This document shows positions 39,422 through 47,539 of a DNA stretch of 64,000 nucleotides, in pieces. The stretch lies in the NCBI RefSeq assembly GCF_030693405.1, contig NZ_JAUYAW010000010.1, positions 176,093-240,092 of the forward strand, given 5' to 3'. This DNA comes from Phenylobacterium sp. (GTDB taxonomy: Bacteria > Pseudomonadota > Alphaproteobacteria > Caulobacterales > Caulobacteraceae). The notes beneath the pieces are model-generated. The model had not been told where the DNA came from. It made no database searches and saw only the letters and a program-made list of their open reading frames with translations. The stretch's first letter is position 1, and each line of letters starts with the position of its first letter. Both the position numbers and the translations under genes were made by a program.

Positions 39422-40600
39422 TCATTGCGGCGCAAGCCGCGCGCGAACGTGGTCCAGCCATTTGTCGTACCACCACCAGTCGCCCGGCCGCAGTTCAACC
39501 CCGAACTTGTGCGCCGGATTCTTGGCGTCCGCCGCCTGCCAGAGTAGTTGGTGATCATAGAGCTTGAAGTTGCGGTGCCCCTCGCGCTGCATCAGCTCGA
39601 CGATGTCCTTGGGCTTGTACTTCTTGCGCTCGGATTCCTTCAAAAGGACGCTCGCGATCTCCTGGCCTTCAGCGGACTCTGGCCGGATGAACTCCACCAC
39701 CAGGTCAGCCTTGCCCTTTGAGTTCACCGACCGCTCCACATAGGCGACGCGATAGGCGTACTTCGGGTCCTTGATGACCTCATCCGCCAACGCCTCCTCA
39801 TAGGCCAGGTGTGCGGCCACCAGATGGGCGGGCAGGTCCGTGTCCTTCAGGAGCAGATCGCGCTGCGCCTTGGCGACGCCGGAGAATTGCAGCGCCACGC
39901 CCAGCTCCCGGTCGAGCCCGTATTCCGCACCGAACATAGCCTTCAGCGCCGCGTTGAAGTTCAGGCAGCACGCCTGAAGTTTGGCGCTGATGACGTCATC
40001 TATACGGCGGGTCATCTGATGCTCGATCTCGTGCCGAATCTCGATCAGGAACTTCAGGTTGGCCTTGGTGGCGTCGTCCAACGGACAAGCCGCATCGCCC
40101 AAGCAGTGCTCCAGCTCCCAGTGCTTGTCCGCGCCGTGGCGGGTCTTGAGCACGTCTCCGGTCCGCCGGTCCCTGTGACGATAGTCCACCCCCTGGCGCC
40201 TGAAATGCGCGTGCAGCAGATAGGTCCAGGCGATCATCGCGGTGACGATAAACACCTCGGACTTGAAGAACGCGCGCGGATTATTGAAGCCCTGCACGGC
40301 GTGAAGCATGGCTTCGCGCGCCTTGATCAACAGCTCGTCTCCGATCAAATGGAGCCCGCTGCCGTCGACGTTGGGCCAAGCCTCAAGAAACGCTGCCAAC
40401 TCTTCGTCGGTCGCCGCCGGCACGCCTGTGTGCGTTTTGCCGTCGCGGATGTCTTTGATCCGGCCATGATTGATCGACCGGGTCGGCCTCGTGAAATAGG
40501 CCAGAATGTCTTGGTCGGTCTTCCTGGGTGTCACGGCCATCATCGCCTTGATGATCGCGACCTCCGATCGCTCGAGCCGGTTGTTGGGATTCCTCGCCAT
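39422..40600 (-). CDS. DUF3644 protein with HEPN-type motif
   Basis: A 392-residue protein of the DUF3644 type: FFKSEVFIVTAMIAWTYLLH, then FLIEIRHEIEHQMTRRIDD. IRHEIEH fits the HEPN ribonuclease motif RX4-6H (R189, H194). The N-terminus has TDQDILAYFTRPTRSINHGR, a small HTH-like segment. HEPN proteins are common toxins or antiviral RNases. It converges on the GIY-YIG gene with a 21-bp gap. No antitoxin is obvious; the adjacent minus-strand gene upstream is a possible partner. Confidence 0.8.
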   Translation of the reverse strand: MARNPNNRLERSEVAIIKAMMAVTPRKTDQDILAYFTRPTRSINHGRIKDIRDGKTHTGVPAATDEELAAFLEAWPNVDGSGLHLIGDELLIKAREAMLHAVQGFNNPRAFFKSEVFIVTAMIAWTYLLHAHFRRQGVDYRHRDRRTGDVLKTRHGADKHWELEHCLGDAACPLDDATKANLKFLIEIRHEIEHQMTRRIDDVISAKLQACCLNFNAALKAMFGAEYGLDRELGVALQFSGVAKAQRDLLLKDTDLPAHLVAAHLAYEEALADEVIKDPKYAYRVAYVERSVNSKGKADLVVEFIRPESAEGQEIASVLLKESERKKYKPKDIVELMQREGHRNFKLYDHQLLWQAADAKNPAHKFGVELRPGDWWWYDKWLDHVRARLAPQ

Positions 40601-40650
40601 GACCGCAATCTAGACGCGATCCAGCAAAGCTTGGCTACGGGTGACCGCTT

Positions 40651-41250
40651 TCAGGGACCCGCGCTTTGCAGGGCGTCTAGGTAGCCGTCGCAGCCGCTGA
40701 AGAACCCGTCGACCGCGTTCATGACGTCGGCGAGGGTGGCGAGGTCCAGATATTCGTGGGTGAGCTCCATCGGCCGCCCTTTGGTGTCGACCGGATAGCG
40801 GTGGGAGAAGGAGCCGGGATCGACGGTAGCGAACTCGGCGACGATCTGGGCGACGGCGGCCGTCGCGCCGTCGGCGTCATCCGAACCGTAGCCGGCCAAC
40901 ACCTCCTCGAACCGAGCCCAAAGCTTCGTTAGGTCGTGGGAATTCCAGATCGGATCGACATCGACGGTGCGGCCATAGGTCGACACCAGATACTTTAGCG
41001 AGAGCTCCAGGAACTGCCGGTAGTTAAAGATGATCGGGAACACCAAGGTATCTCGGTCGGGGCGGTAGTCCGTCGCCTGCTCAACCATCAGGTCGGCCCC
41101 GCGCTTGTAGCCGCTCATCATCAGTACCATCCGGCTGTGGGGATGGTCGGCCAGGACGGCGTTGCCGTCCCAGGCGGGCGAGACCCGGAAGAGTTTGTCG
41201 CCGGCCTTGGGCCAACGGAACGGGGCTTTGAGGGCCACTTCGAAATCCAT
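40651..41250 (-). CDS. Unknown helical protein, HEPN-like appearance
   Basis: A 199-residue protein from ATG 41250, chosen because GGGAGGG lies just upstream; ATG 41280 is an alternative. The middle reads NYRQFLELSLKYLVSTYGR then SHDLTKLWARFEEVLAGYG, resembling the two-helix pattern (RxxxE..LKxLL ... HDLxxL) of HEPN-type proteins, though the canonical RX4-6H is not clear. It is divergent from the gene at 41291 and 50 bp upstream of the DUF3644 gene in the same direction. Function unknown. Confidence 0.6.
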   Translation of the reverse strand: MDFEVALKAPFRWPKAGDKLFRVSPAWDGNAVLADHPHSRMVLMMSGYKRGADLMVEQATDYRPDRDTLVFPIIFNYRQFLELSLKYLVSTYGRTVDVDPIWNSHDLTKLWARFEEVLAGYGSDDADGATAAVAQIVAEFATVDPGSFSHRYPVDTKGRPMELTHEYLDLATLADVMNAVDGFFSGCDGYLDALQSAGP

Positions 41251-41290
41251 CCCGCCCTCCCGTTCACCGACAAGCTTCATACATAGGGGC

Positions 41291-42778
41291 ATGCAGCTGA
41301 TCCCGCAGGCCTTGTTCGACATCTTCGCCCTGGCGCTGCCGCGGGGGCACGGGTTCGGCGACCGGCCGCCGATCGGGGCCTGGGGCGACGCCGAAGGTAA
41401 GACGTGTGGCGTCGTCACCCAGCACGCCGAGGATGGCTCGCTTGGCATCCTGGCCATGCGCCGGCGCGTGGACAGCGTCTGGAGGACCGTCGCTGAAGAG
41501 GTGGGTTTCGCCTCGCTCGACGCTGCGAAGGCCCGTCTCGAGACGGTGCTGCGTATCGGAGACCAGCCGGAACCCCTGCCGCCGAACACGGCGCCGCGGC
41601 CCGCGCTCCATGATCTGGGCAGTCGAACGGCGAGCGACGTGTTCAACGTGCTGCGTCAGCCGTCGCACCACCATGCGGCTTGGGTGCTGAACCAGCTCTA
41701 TCTGGCCCTGCCCAATCCGGACAAGAACTGGGCCGGGGACTGCCAGACTGGCAATTTCCACACGCGCCTGTGGGAAGCGCAGCTCCTGGCGGCGTTTCGC
41801 GAGCAGGGACTGCACGTCACCCAGCCGGTGGAGTCGCCGGATTTTCATATCAAGAACCGCCTGGGCGGCGAGGCCTGGGTCGAGGCCGTCACCGCCAACC
41901 CGTCGACGCCCTACAACCACGTCAACGCGCCGAGGACCGCGCCGCCGCAGGAACGGGACGCCCTGTTCTTCGGGCCGGCCGCCCTGCGGTTCGCCAAGAC
42001 CATCGGCAGCAAATTGCAGCGGAACTACCACGAGATGGCCCATGTGAAGGGCAAGCCCTTCATGCTCGCGGTCGCCGACTTCCACGCGCCCGGGTCGATG
42101 CTGTGGAGCCGCGAAGGGCTGATCGGCTACCTCTACGGCGAGGGCGCCGAGGTGGTGGACGAGGCGGGCGGGAAGGTCGCCCGGTCCTATGCGGCGAGCC
42201 ATCTGCACGGGCCGTCGGCGTTTCCGGCCGGGCTGTTCGCCAACTCCGATCACGCCGAACTTTCGGCGGTCATCTTCTCCAACGCCTGCGCGATCTCGAA
42301 ACTGAACCGGGTGATGGTCTCAGCCGGGGCGCCGTCAAAGGGCCTGCGGTACACGCGTGTCGGCCGCTTCTTCGACCACGATACGGGGGCTCTGGAAGGC
42401 GTCCCCTTCTGCCTCGACGTGGCGAGCTCCGAATATCGCCGGCTCTGGCCGCAGGGTTATGAACCCTGGTCGGCCGAAATGGAGGTGTTCCACAATCCGT
42501 TCGCCCCCTACCCCGTGCCGAAGGCGCTGCTTCCCGACGCGACGCACTGGTTCGAACAGGACGGCGAGCGGGTGTGCAGCTCGGTCTACGAGACGTCTAT
42601 CCTGTGGTCGAAGACCTACGTCACCGACGCTAACAAGCCGCCGTTGCGCTTAGATGATTTTTTGAAGGATCCTTCGAGCGGACCCGTGCCTGAAGGGGGA
42701 TCGACGGTTCGTCTTCACCGCGGCCGGCCACGTCCCGCGACCGGCCGACTACCTGCATCAGCGGCAAACCCCAGCTGA
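41291..42778 (+). CDS. Unknown protein with possible nuclease-like domain, 3' end fused to ardC relic
   Basis: A 495-residue protein from ATG 41291. Residues about 155-195 read LWEAQLLAAFREQGLHVTQ, SPDFHIK, then EAWVEAVTANP: helix with Glu, Asp strand, Glu strand, like a PD-(D/E)XK core. The rest is not recognised. The last 30 or so codons are translated out of frame from DNA that matches the 3' end of ardC, so the natural C-terminus was probably lost or changed by recombination near 42690. The gene is divergent from the unknown gene at 40651-41250. Confidence 0.65.
   Translation: MQLIPQALFDIFALALPRGHGFGDRPPIGAWGDAEGKTCGVVTQHAEDGSLGILAMRRRVDSVWRTVAEEVGFASLDAAKARLETVLRIGDQPEPLPPNTAPRPALHDLGSRTASDVFNVLRQPSHHHAAWVLNQLYLALPNPDKNWAGDCQTGNFHTRLWEAQLLAAFREQGLHVTQPVESPDFHIKNRLGGEAWVEAVTANPSTPYNHVNAPRTAPPQERDALFFGPAALRFAKTIGSKLQRNYHEMAHVKGKPFMLAVADFHAPGSMLWSREGLIGYLYGEGAEVVDEAGGKVARSYAASHLHGPSAFPAGLFANSDHAELSAVIFSNACAISKLNRVMVSAGAPSKGLRYTRVGRFFDHDTGALEGVPFCLDVASSEYRRLWPQGYEPWSAEMEVFHNPFAPYPVPKALLPDATHWFEQDGERVCSSVYETSILWSKTYVTDANKPPLRLDDFLKDPSSGPVPEGGSTVRLHRGRPRPATGRLPASAANPS
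42690..42770 (+). pseudogene. Diverged relic of the ardC 3' end
   Basis: Read in the frame starting at 42690, this segment encodes GDRRFVFTAAGHVPRPADYL then HQRQTP, against DDRRFIFTAAAHAQRAADFL then HRRQT in the intact ArdC. By eye 63 of 81 bases match 33835-33915, with differences mostly silent or conservative. The rest of ardC is absent here. It lies out of frame inside the end of the gene at 41291. The following hairpin also matches that of ardC, so the match covers about 130 bp. Confidence 0.85.
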
Positions 42779-42803
42779 GCGGCGTGAGAGGCGTGAGCGG
42801 CGC

Positions 42804-42827
42804 GGGCGAGCGCCTCGGCGCTCGCCC
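42804..42827 (+). terminator. Hairpin after the ardC relic
   Basis: GGGCGAGCGC (42804-42813) and GCGCTCGCCC (42818-42827) form a 10-bp stem with loop CTCG, nearly the same as the hairpin after intact ardC at 33941-33964. Confidence 0.55.
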
Positions 42828-42843
42828 CTGGTGGCGGCGGTCG

Positions 42844-43995
42844 TCAGTATCCCAGCAGCCGCTGTCGCCGATGCTGGGCGTCGAGGGCGACGATGTGGTG
42901 AGCGAAACCGGCGCAGGTCTCGACAGATCGGTTCAGCAGGTTGGAGAGGCGCTCCAGCGCGTCCCGCTGACGGTGGCTCAAGGCCGCGATCGCTTCCTCA
43001 AGTTCGTCGTCGCTGGCGTCGTTCAGGAAGGTGAAGACCTTGCCCAACAGGCCGGCCACGGCGTCCGCCACCTGCACCCAGGGCTCGAGCTTTGAGTCCG
43101 CGAACCGGTAGTTCTTGAAGGGCTGGCCGTGGCTCACCAGCGGCAGGCTGTCGAGATAGGCGGCGATGGTCGGCTCGATGTCGAGCACGTGGGAAGCGTC
43201 TTTGAAGAGGGTCACCCGCTCCAGGTAGAAGCCTCCGAAACCGTCAATGAGGATGTTGCTAGGCTCATCCTCCAGGAAGGGGAGAGCGTCGAGCCGACGG
43301 GCGATTTGAATGACGCCCTTGAGCATCTGGTAGTTAAACGGCGGCAGGAGACCTTCTGCATCATCAATCCGCTGCAGAAGGTCGGTGATGAACGCCGCGC
43401 GCCCGTCGGCGCCCACATTCGGGTAGCCATAGCTCTCCAGCCAGGCCGCGGTGCTCGCCGTGTCGAAGCGCAGCACCTTGTAGAGATCGGTCTTAAGCAC
43501 CGGCGCCATCATCATCAGCTGTACCGCGCCGTGCTCGGTTACGATGGAATCGATGATGTCGACGATGGACCAGTAGAGCGGGTCCAGCACCTGGTAGTGC
43601 AGCAGCACGTCCTGGGCCTGCAGCCAGGCCAGGAAAGCGCCTACGCGCGGCGCGTCGAGGATCGCCAGTCCGTCCCCCTTGCCGAGCTGCTCAAGTTTGA
43701 GCTCGACTGCCGACTTCTGCAGGGACAGCACGTCGCGCAGGGTCTCGAAGGCCATGGGCGGCGCCGGCCCGTCATGGGCGACACCGCCGAGCACGAAACA
43801 GCGCGGCTCGCGGACATTGAGGCCGCCGGGCGTCAGGCGAAGGCGGCGGATGTTGTTGGTCTCGTCGTAGTGGATGGTGAAGGGGTGACCGACGTTCTCA
43901 AGCCCGTGGGCGTCGATGATGGTCTCCCTGCGCTCATCGACGTCTATCATGGCGACGTTTGTGGCAGGATCGGCCAACGAAGGCGATGGCCTCAC
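42844..43995 (-). CDS. DUF3800 protein, partner of the SIR2 gene
   Basis: A 383-residue protein from GTG 43995, which overlaps the SIR2 stop (GTGA); ATG 43950 is the alternative. The segment FTIHYDETNNIRRLRL followed by CFVLGGVAHDG is the first strand pair of DUF3800, a predicted RNase H-like fold in which the Asp of YDE is a likely metal ligand. A further acidic strand appears in IVDIIDSIVTEHG. The C-terminal half is helical. The tight overlap makes a two-gene SIR2-DUF3800 operon. DUF3800 proteins occur in mobile elements and defence islands; substrate unknown. Confidence 0.75.
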   Translation of the reverse strand: MRPSPSLADPATNVAMIDVDERRETIIDAHGLENVGHPFTIHYDETNNIRRLRLTPGGLNVREPRCFVLGGVAHDGPAPPMAFETLRDVLSLQKSAVELKLEQLGKGDGLAILDAPRVGAFLAWLQAQDVLLHYQVLDPLYWSIVDIIDSIVTEHGAVQLMMMAPVLKTDLYKVLRFDTASTAAWLESYGYPNVGADGRAAFITDLLQRIDDAEGLLPPFNYQMLKGVIQIARRLDALPFLEDEPSNILIDGFGGFYLERVTLFKDASHVLDIEPTIAAYLDSLPLVSHGQPFKNYRFADSKLEPWVQVADAVAGLLGKVFTFLNDASDDELEEAIAALSHRQRDALERLSNLLNRSVETCAGFAHHIVALDAQHRRQRLLGY

Positions 43996-45767
43996 CGCAT
44001 CCAGCGGGACTCGCCGAAGATCAGCTTCAGATTGGTTTCGGCGAGCGGCAGATACTCGACGTCGCCCCGGCCGAAGCCGGCGGCCGCTACCTGGGCGCGT
44101 TGCTCCTCGCCAAACACCGCCGCGAGCACTTCGGCCTGATCTTCGCCGTTCCACCCAATACGACCGACCGGCGCCCATACCGCGCCTCGGCGATCCTGCG
44201 ACTGCGCCGCCGTAAGCAAGGCGTCCTTATTGGCCGACAAGCCGAGGTGGGCGAGATACCCGAAGGTCTCGAACGTCTCGAACGCCACGTCGAGGTCCTG
44301 ACGGCTCGGAAACTCGCCCTGCAGCCAGCCTCGGAAGACGGTCAGGAGGTGTTCGCTGAGGGCGGTCTTATGGCGCTCCAGTCCCTCGAAACTTCGCCAG
44401 CTCTCCTCGTCATGAGCCTCGAACGCCCACAGCAGAAGCTTCTCCACTGCCGCTGTGTTCTCGTCGCGGTAAGGTTGGCGCAGCGGCGTGATGAGCCAGC
44501 GGTGCAGTTCCGCTAGCCGGCCTGCTCGAAGAAGTCCTATTCCATAGGCGTAGAGGGCCAGCATCCCGGGATAGGACTGCATCGCAATCCAAAAGGTCGA
44601 GCCGGACTGGCCGGGCCGCTGGGTTAGGCTCTTCAAGACCTCCGTCGCCAGAGCGAACTCCTCGCCCAGGCCCCACCGGCCCATGGTGTACAGCACGCGC
44701 AGCAGGCCCTCATGGATGGCTTCGTAGCCTTGTACGCGGCGCCGAAACTGCTCGTGGTCAGGTCGGCCGTTCACACCGAAGTCGCCCTCTGCCACCAACC
44801 GGCGAGCCCGCCGGGCGGCATCCCCGACGAGATCGCTGAGCTGGATGCGATGCTCCGGCTTGGCGAGGTAGCGCTTGGCGCTCGCGACCATGAGCTCGAC
44901 GCTCAGAGGGTTTGGCCGCAGCAGGGTCGCCTGCGTCTCGATATCGCGCTGAAGCCGCTCAAACAGGGTGTTTGCGCTGTCGACCGTGATCACCCGGCCG
45001 CTGCGGGCGGCCACGATGTCCTTGGCGAAGTCGCCAAGCTCGCCCCGGCTAGTCCAGAATAGGGGGTATCGCCGGTTGGGCGCCCTGACGATCGCCGACC
45101 GCAGGGCCGTGTCCCAGTCGGCCGACCAGCCAGCGACGATCAGGCCGTGCTCGTCGAAGATGCGGTCGAGGCAGGCGTTCAGAGCCGGCGAATAGGCCGA
45201 CAGCTCGTCCTCAGTATTGCGGATGCGGGTGTCGAGATAATCGCCGTGCAGCTTGAGCACCAGGCAGCGCGTGTGGATGAGCGGCGTGGCGCCGGCCAGA
45301 TCATCTTCGGACTTGATGACGAGCGGTTCGACCCCTTCGTCGCGCAGGGCGTTCTCCATCAGCCGATCGAAATTGGTGGTGATGATCACGCGGATGTAGC
45401 CGTCGCGGACCAGGCGGGCGATTGCCCGGTGGGCGGCCGTCGGCACCTTCCGGCCTTCCTCGATATCCTGGGCGGTGGGCTCGATGAACCGGTGGATGAT
45501 CGCCCGGCGTTCGTCCGGCGTGCTGGAGAGGCCGTCGAGCAGCTTGGAATAGTTGGGGGGCTCACCGAACCGCTGGGTGTGCCAGGCCGTCCAATCCGCC
45601 TGGTCCCCGGCGCTTTCCAACGCACCGATCCGCGCGGTCAGATTGAGGGTGATCTCCCAGCCGGTGGGGATCTCCGCCGCCCGGGACACGCCGCTCCCGA
45701 GCACAAGCGCAAAGACTCCCGGGTTCTCGAAGACGGAAAAGGCGAGGGCTGTGGCAGGGTCGATCAT
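43992..45767 (-). CDS. SIR2-domain protein, likely NAD-consuming defence effector
   Basis: A 591-residue protein. The N-terminal SIR2-like domain (about 15-260) has LVLGSGVSRAAEIPTGW (G24-G26), IITTNFDRLMENAL (T130-D134, with N132) and LKLHGDYLD (H174, the position of the catalytic His). The remaining half is helical and TPR-like (LRVLYTMGRWGLGEEFALAT; LAELHRWLITPLR). SIR2 domains fused to sensor regions deplete NAD+ in several phage defence systems. The gene overlaps its DUF3800 partner by 4 bp. Defence is inferred from family and location in a cargo region. Confidence 0.85.
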   Translation of the reverse strand: MIDPATALAFSVFENPGVFALVLGSGVSRAAEIPTGWEITLNLTARIGALESAGDQADWTAWHTQRFGEPPNYSKLLDGLSSTPDERRAIIHRFIEPTAQDIEEGRKVPTAAHRAIARLVRDGYIRVIITTNFDRLMENALRDEGVEPLVIKSEDDLAGATPLIHTRCLVLKLHGDYLDTRIRNTEDELSAYSPALNACLDRIFDEHGLIVAGWSADWDTALRSAIVRAPNRRYPLFWTSRGELGDFAKDIVAARSGRVITVDSANTLFERLQRDIETQATLLRPNPLSVELMVASAKRYLAKPEHRIQLSDLVGDAARRARRLVAEGDFGVNGRPDHEQFRRRVQGYEAIHEGLLRVLYTMGRWGLGEEFALATEVLKSLTQRPGQSGSTFWIAMQSYPGMLALYAYGIGLLRAGRLAELHRWLITPLRQPYRDENTAAVEKLLLWAFEAHDEESWRSFEGLERHKTALSEHLLTVFRGWLQGEFPSRQDLDVAFETFETFGYLAHLGLSANKDALLTAAQSQDRRGAVWAPVGRIGWNGEDQAEVLAAVFGEEQRAQVAAAGFGRGDVEYLPLAETNLKLIFGESRWMR

Positions 45768-45860
45768 GGCGGCGGACCTGATTCGGAGGACCCGCCGATC
45801 ATACCGGACCTGGCCCGGCTGGGGCGGCCCCGAAGGGCCGGCGGGCGAGCGGGTGGGGGC

Positions 45861-45874
45861 GTAGGCTTACGCCT
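45861..45874 (+). promoter_or_regulatory. Shared 14-bp dyad, copy 2 (upstream of mobC)
   Basis: GTAGGCTTACGCCT lies 106 bp before the mobC GTG, in the 199-bp gap between the SIR2 gene and mobC. The next four bases (CGCG) also match copy 1. The gap also has GC-rich inverted repeats around 45830-45845 that may end the minus-strand side. Confidence 0.5.
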
Positions 45875-45966
45875 CGCGCCCGCCGAGGGGAGGGGCCAGT
45901 CTGAGTTCGTTGCTGTCTAGGGCAGGATAGCCTTCGCGGCGGCGGATCACTACGTGGAGTGGCCCG

Positions 45967-46482
45967 GTGGCCAATCTCAGCATTCGGGTGGGCGACGATC
46001 TCCTCGCCCGGTTTGATGCCGCTGCGGGCAGCCAGGGCGGTCGAGCCCCGACGTTGCGCCGCCTCATGGATCAGGTCGCGGCCGCTGCGCCGGCGCCGGT
46101 GGGCCGTCTCCCAACGCGCCCCTTGAAGCTCACGGTGCGGCTGGCCGAAGAGGATGGGGCCGACCTGGCGCGGGAGGCGGCGGCCATGGGACTGACGCCC
46201 AACGGCTGGGCCGCCGCACTCATCCGCCACCGCCTTCACGGCAGGCCAAGCCTCCGGCCTCCGGATGGGGTCGCCCTCCTCGCCATCCAGGGCGAGGTCC
46301 GACGGATTGGGGTGAACGTGAACCAGATTGCCCGAGCCCTGAACACCGCAGTGCTGGAGGGCAAGGTTCTCGACCTGGAGGTGGCCTATCTCGCCGACCT
46401 GCAGACAGAACTACGTGCGCACATGTCCACACTGCGCGGCGCGTTCGAAGGCAACCTGGCCTACTGGGCGGCGGAGCCGTGA
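45967..46482 (+). CDS. mobC: MobC-like relaxosome protein
   Basis: A 171-residue protein with an N-terminal RHH-like part (LSIRVGDDLLARFDAAAGSQ), a second segment LKLTVRLAEEDGADLAREAA, and the MobC signature EVRRIGVNVNQIARALNTAV. MobC proteins bind oriT and help the relaxase open the strands. GTG start with GGAG 6 bp upstream. It overlaps the relaxase gene by 4 bp. oriT is expected near this operon but was not located. Confidence 0.88.
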   Translation: MANLSIRVGDDLLARFDAAAGSQGGRAPTLRRLMDQVAAAAPAPVGRLPTRPLKLTVRLAEEDGADLAREAAAMGLTPNGWAAALIRHRLHGRPSLRPPDGVALLAIQGEVRRIGVNVNQIARALNTAVLEGKVLDLEVAYLADLQTELRAHMSTLRGAFEGNLAYWAAEP

Positions 46483-47510
46483 CCGACTTCCAGATGGTCC
46501 AAGGCTTCGAAGACGTCTGGCGTCCTCCCGTTCGCCAGCGGGTCGTGCGACCGCGCACCGTCCTGAGGCTTCCTCAAGCGCCCGGAGGCGGCGCGCGTGC
46601 TCGACTCGAGCGCATCGCCGCCCGCACGCCGGAGGTGATGGTCAAGGTCACGGGCCGAACCCGCGGCGGCGCCGATCTGCGAGCCCACCTCGACTACATC
46701 TCGCGCAACGGCCAGCTGGAGCTTGAGGGCCCCGACGGCGCGCTCCTCGTCAGTCGCCGTGACGTCGCGGACCTGGCGGACGAGTGGAGCGCGACCGCCG
46801 ACTTGGGCATCAAGCCTCGCCGGAAGGACTCGCCATTCAGCCATTCGGTCATCCTGTCGATGCCGGCCGGCACGAACGAGATCGTGGTGCGGGACGCTGC
46901 GCGATCCTTTGCGGCCGACATGTTCGCAGGTCGGCATGACTACGTGTTCACGCTCCACACTGACACGCCGCGTCCGCACGTTCACCTGGCCATATGTTCA
47001 CGTGGGTACATGGGTGAGCGCCTGAACCCGAAGAAGGCCGACCTTGAGCATTGGCGCCAGACGTTCGCCCAAGCGCTTCGTGATCGTGGCGTTGAGGCTG
47101 AAGCGACGCCGCGGCGCGCACGGGGGGTGACGCGGAAGGCCGAACGGACACCGCTGCGGAAGATCCGCGACCGACATGAGGCGGGTGGTGGACCCATGGC
47201 GCGGGTGCGTCGCTCGGCTTACCGCGAAGCGGCAGCGATGGCCTTTCAGGGCCAAACCGACCGGACGCCTTGGGATCAGCGGATCGTGGCGCGACAGCAG
47301 GCGGTGCGCACCCTCTACCTGACCCAGGCTCAGTTGCTCGGAAGGTCCAGGGAGCCGGCGGATCGCGCCTTGGCGGCCAAGGTCGAGGCCTTCGTGCGGA
47401 GCATGCCCCATCCCGACACCCAGCGGCTTGCCCTGGCGCGAGAGCTGCGTGCGGCGAACGCTCGATTAGGCCGGAACGGCCCTGAGGCAGACAAGGAGCG
47501 AGGTCGGTGA
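46479..47510 (+). CDS. Relaxase/mobilization nuclease (VirD2-like)
   Basis: A 343-residue relaxase. A candidate catalytic Tyr lies in AHLDYISRNG (Y73). The metal site is H160 in LHTD with the HVH pair H167/H169 in RPHVHLAICSRG. A downstream GERLNPKKADLEHWRQTFA segment is typical of the VirD2/MobA relaxase domain. The C-terminal third is basic and helical. It would nick oriT and pilot the strand to VirD4. It is short, with no helicase, primase or LPD7 extension; an LPD7 protein is encoded separately at 23546. Confidence 0.9.
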   Translation: MTDFQMVQGFEDVWRPPVRQRVVRPRTVLRLPQAPGGGARARLERIAARTPEVMVKVTGRTRGGADLRAHLDYISRNGQLELEGPDGALLVSRRDVADLADEWSATADLGIKPRRKDSPFSHSVILSMPAGTNEIVVRDAARSFAADMFAGRHDYVFTLHTDTPRPHVHLAICSRGYMGERLNPKKADLEHWRQTFAQALRDRGVEAEATPRRARGVTRKAERTPLRKIRDRHEAGGGPMARVRRSAYREAAAMAFQGQTDRTPWDQRIVARQQAVRTLYLTQAQLLGRSREPADRALAAKVEAFVRSMPHPDTQRLALARELRAANARLGRNGPEADKERGR

Positions 47511-47539
47511 GAGCCCGCCCCACTCCGAGCCTGCCGGCC

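Noticed and set aside
33941..42827. Simple transposon insertion in ardC with target-site duplication
   Set aside because: The two copies are about 78% identical and about 130 bp long, too diverged and too long for a target duplication; recombination between alleles fits better.
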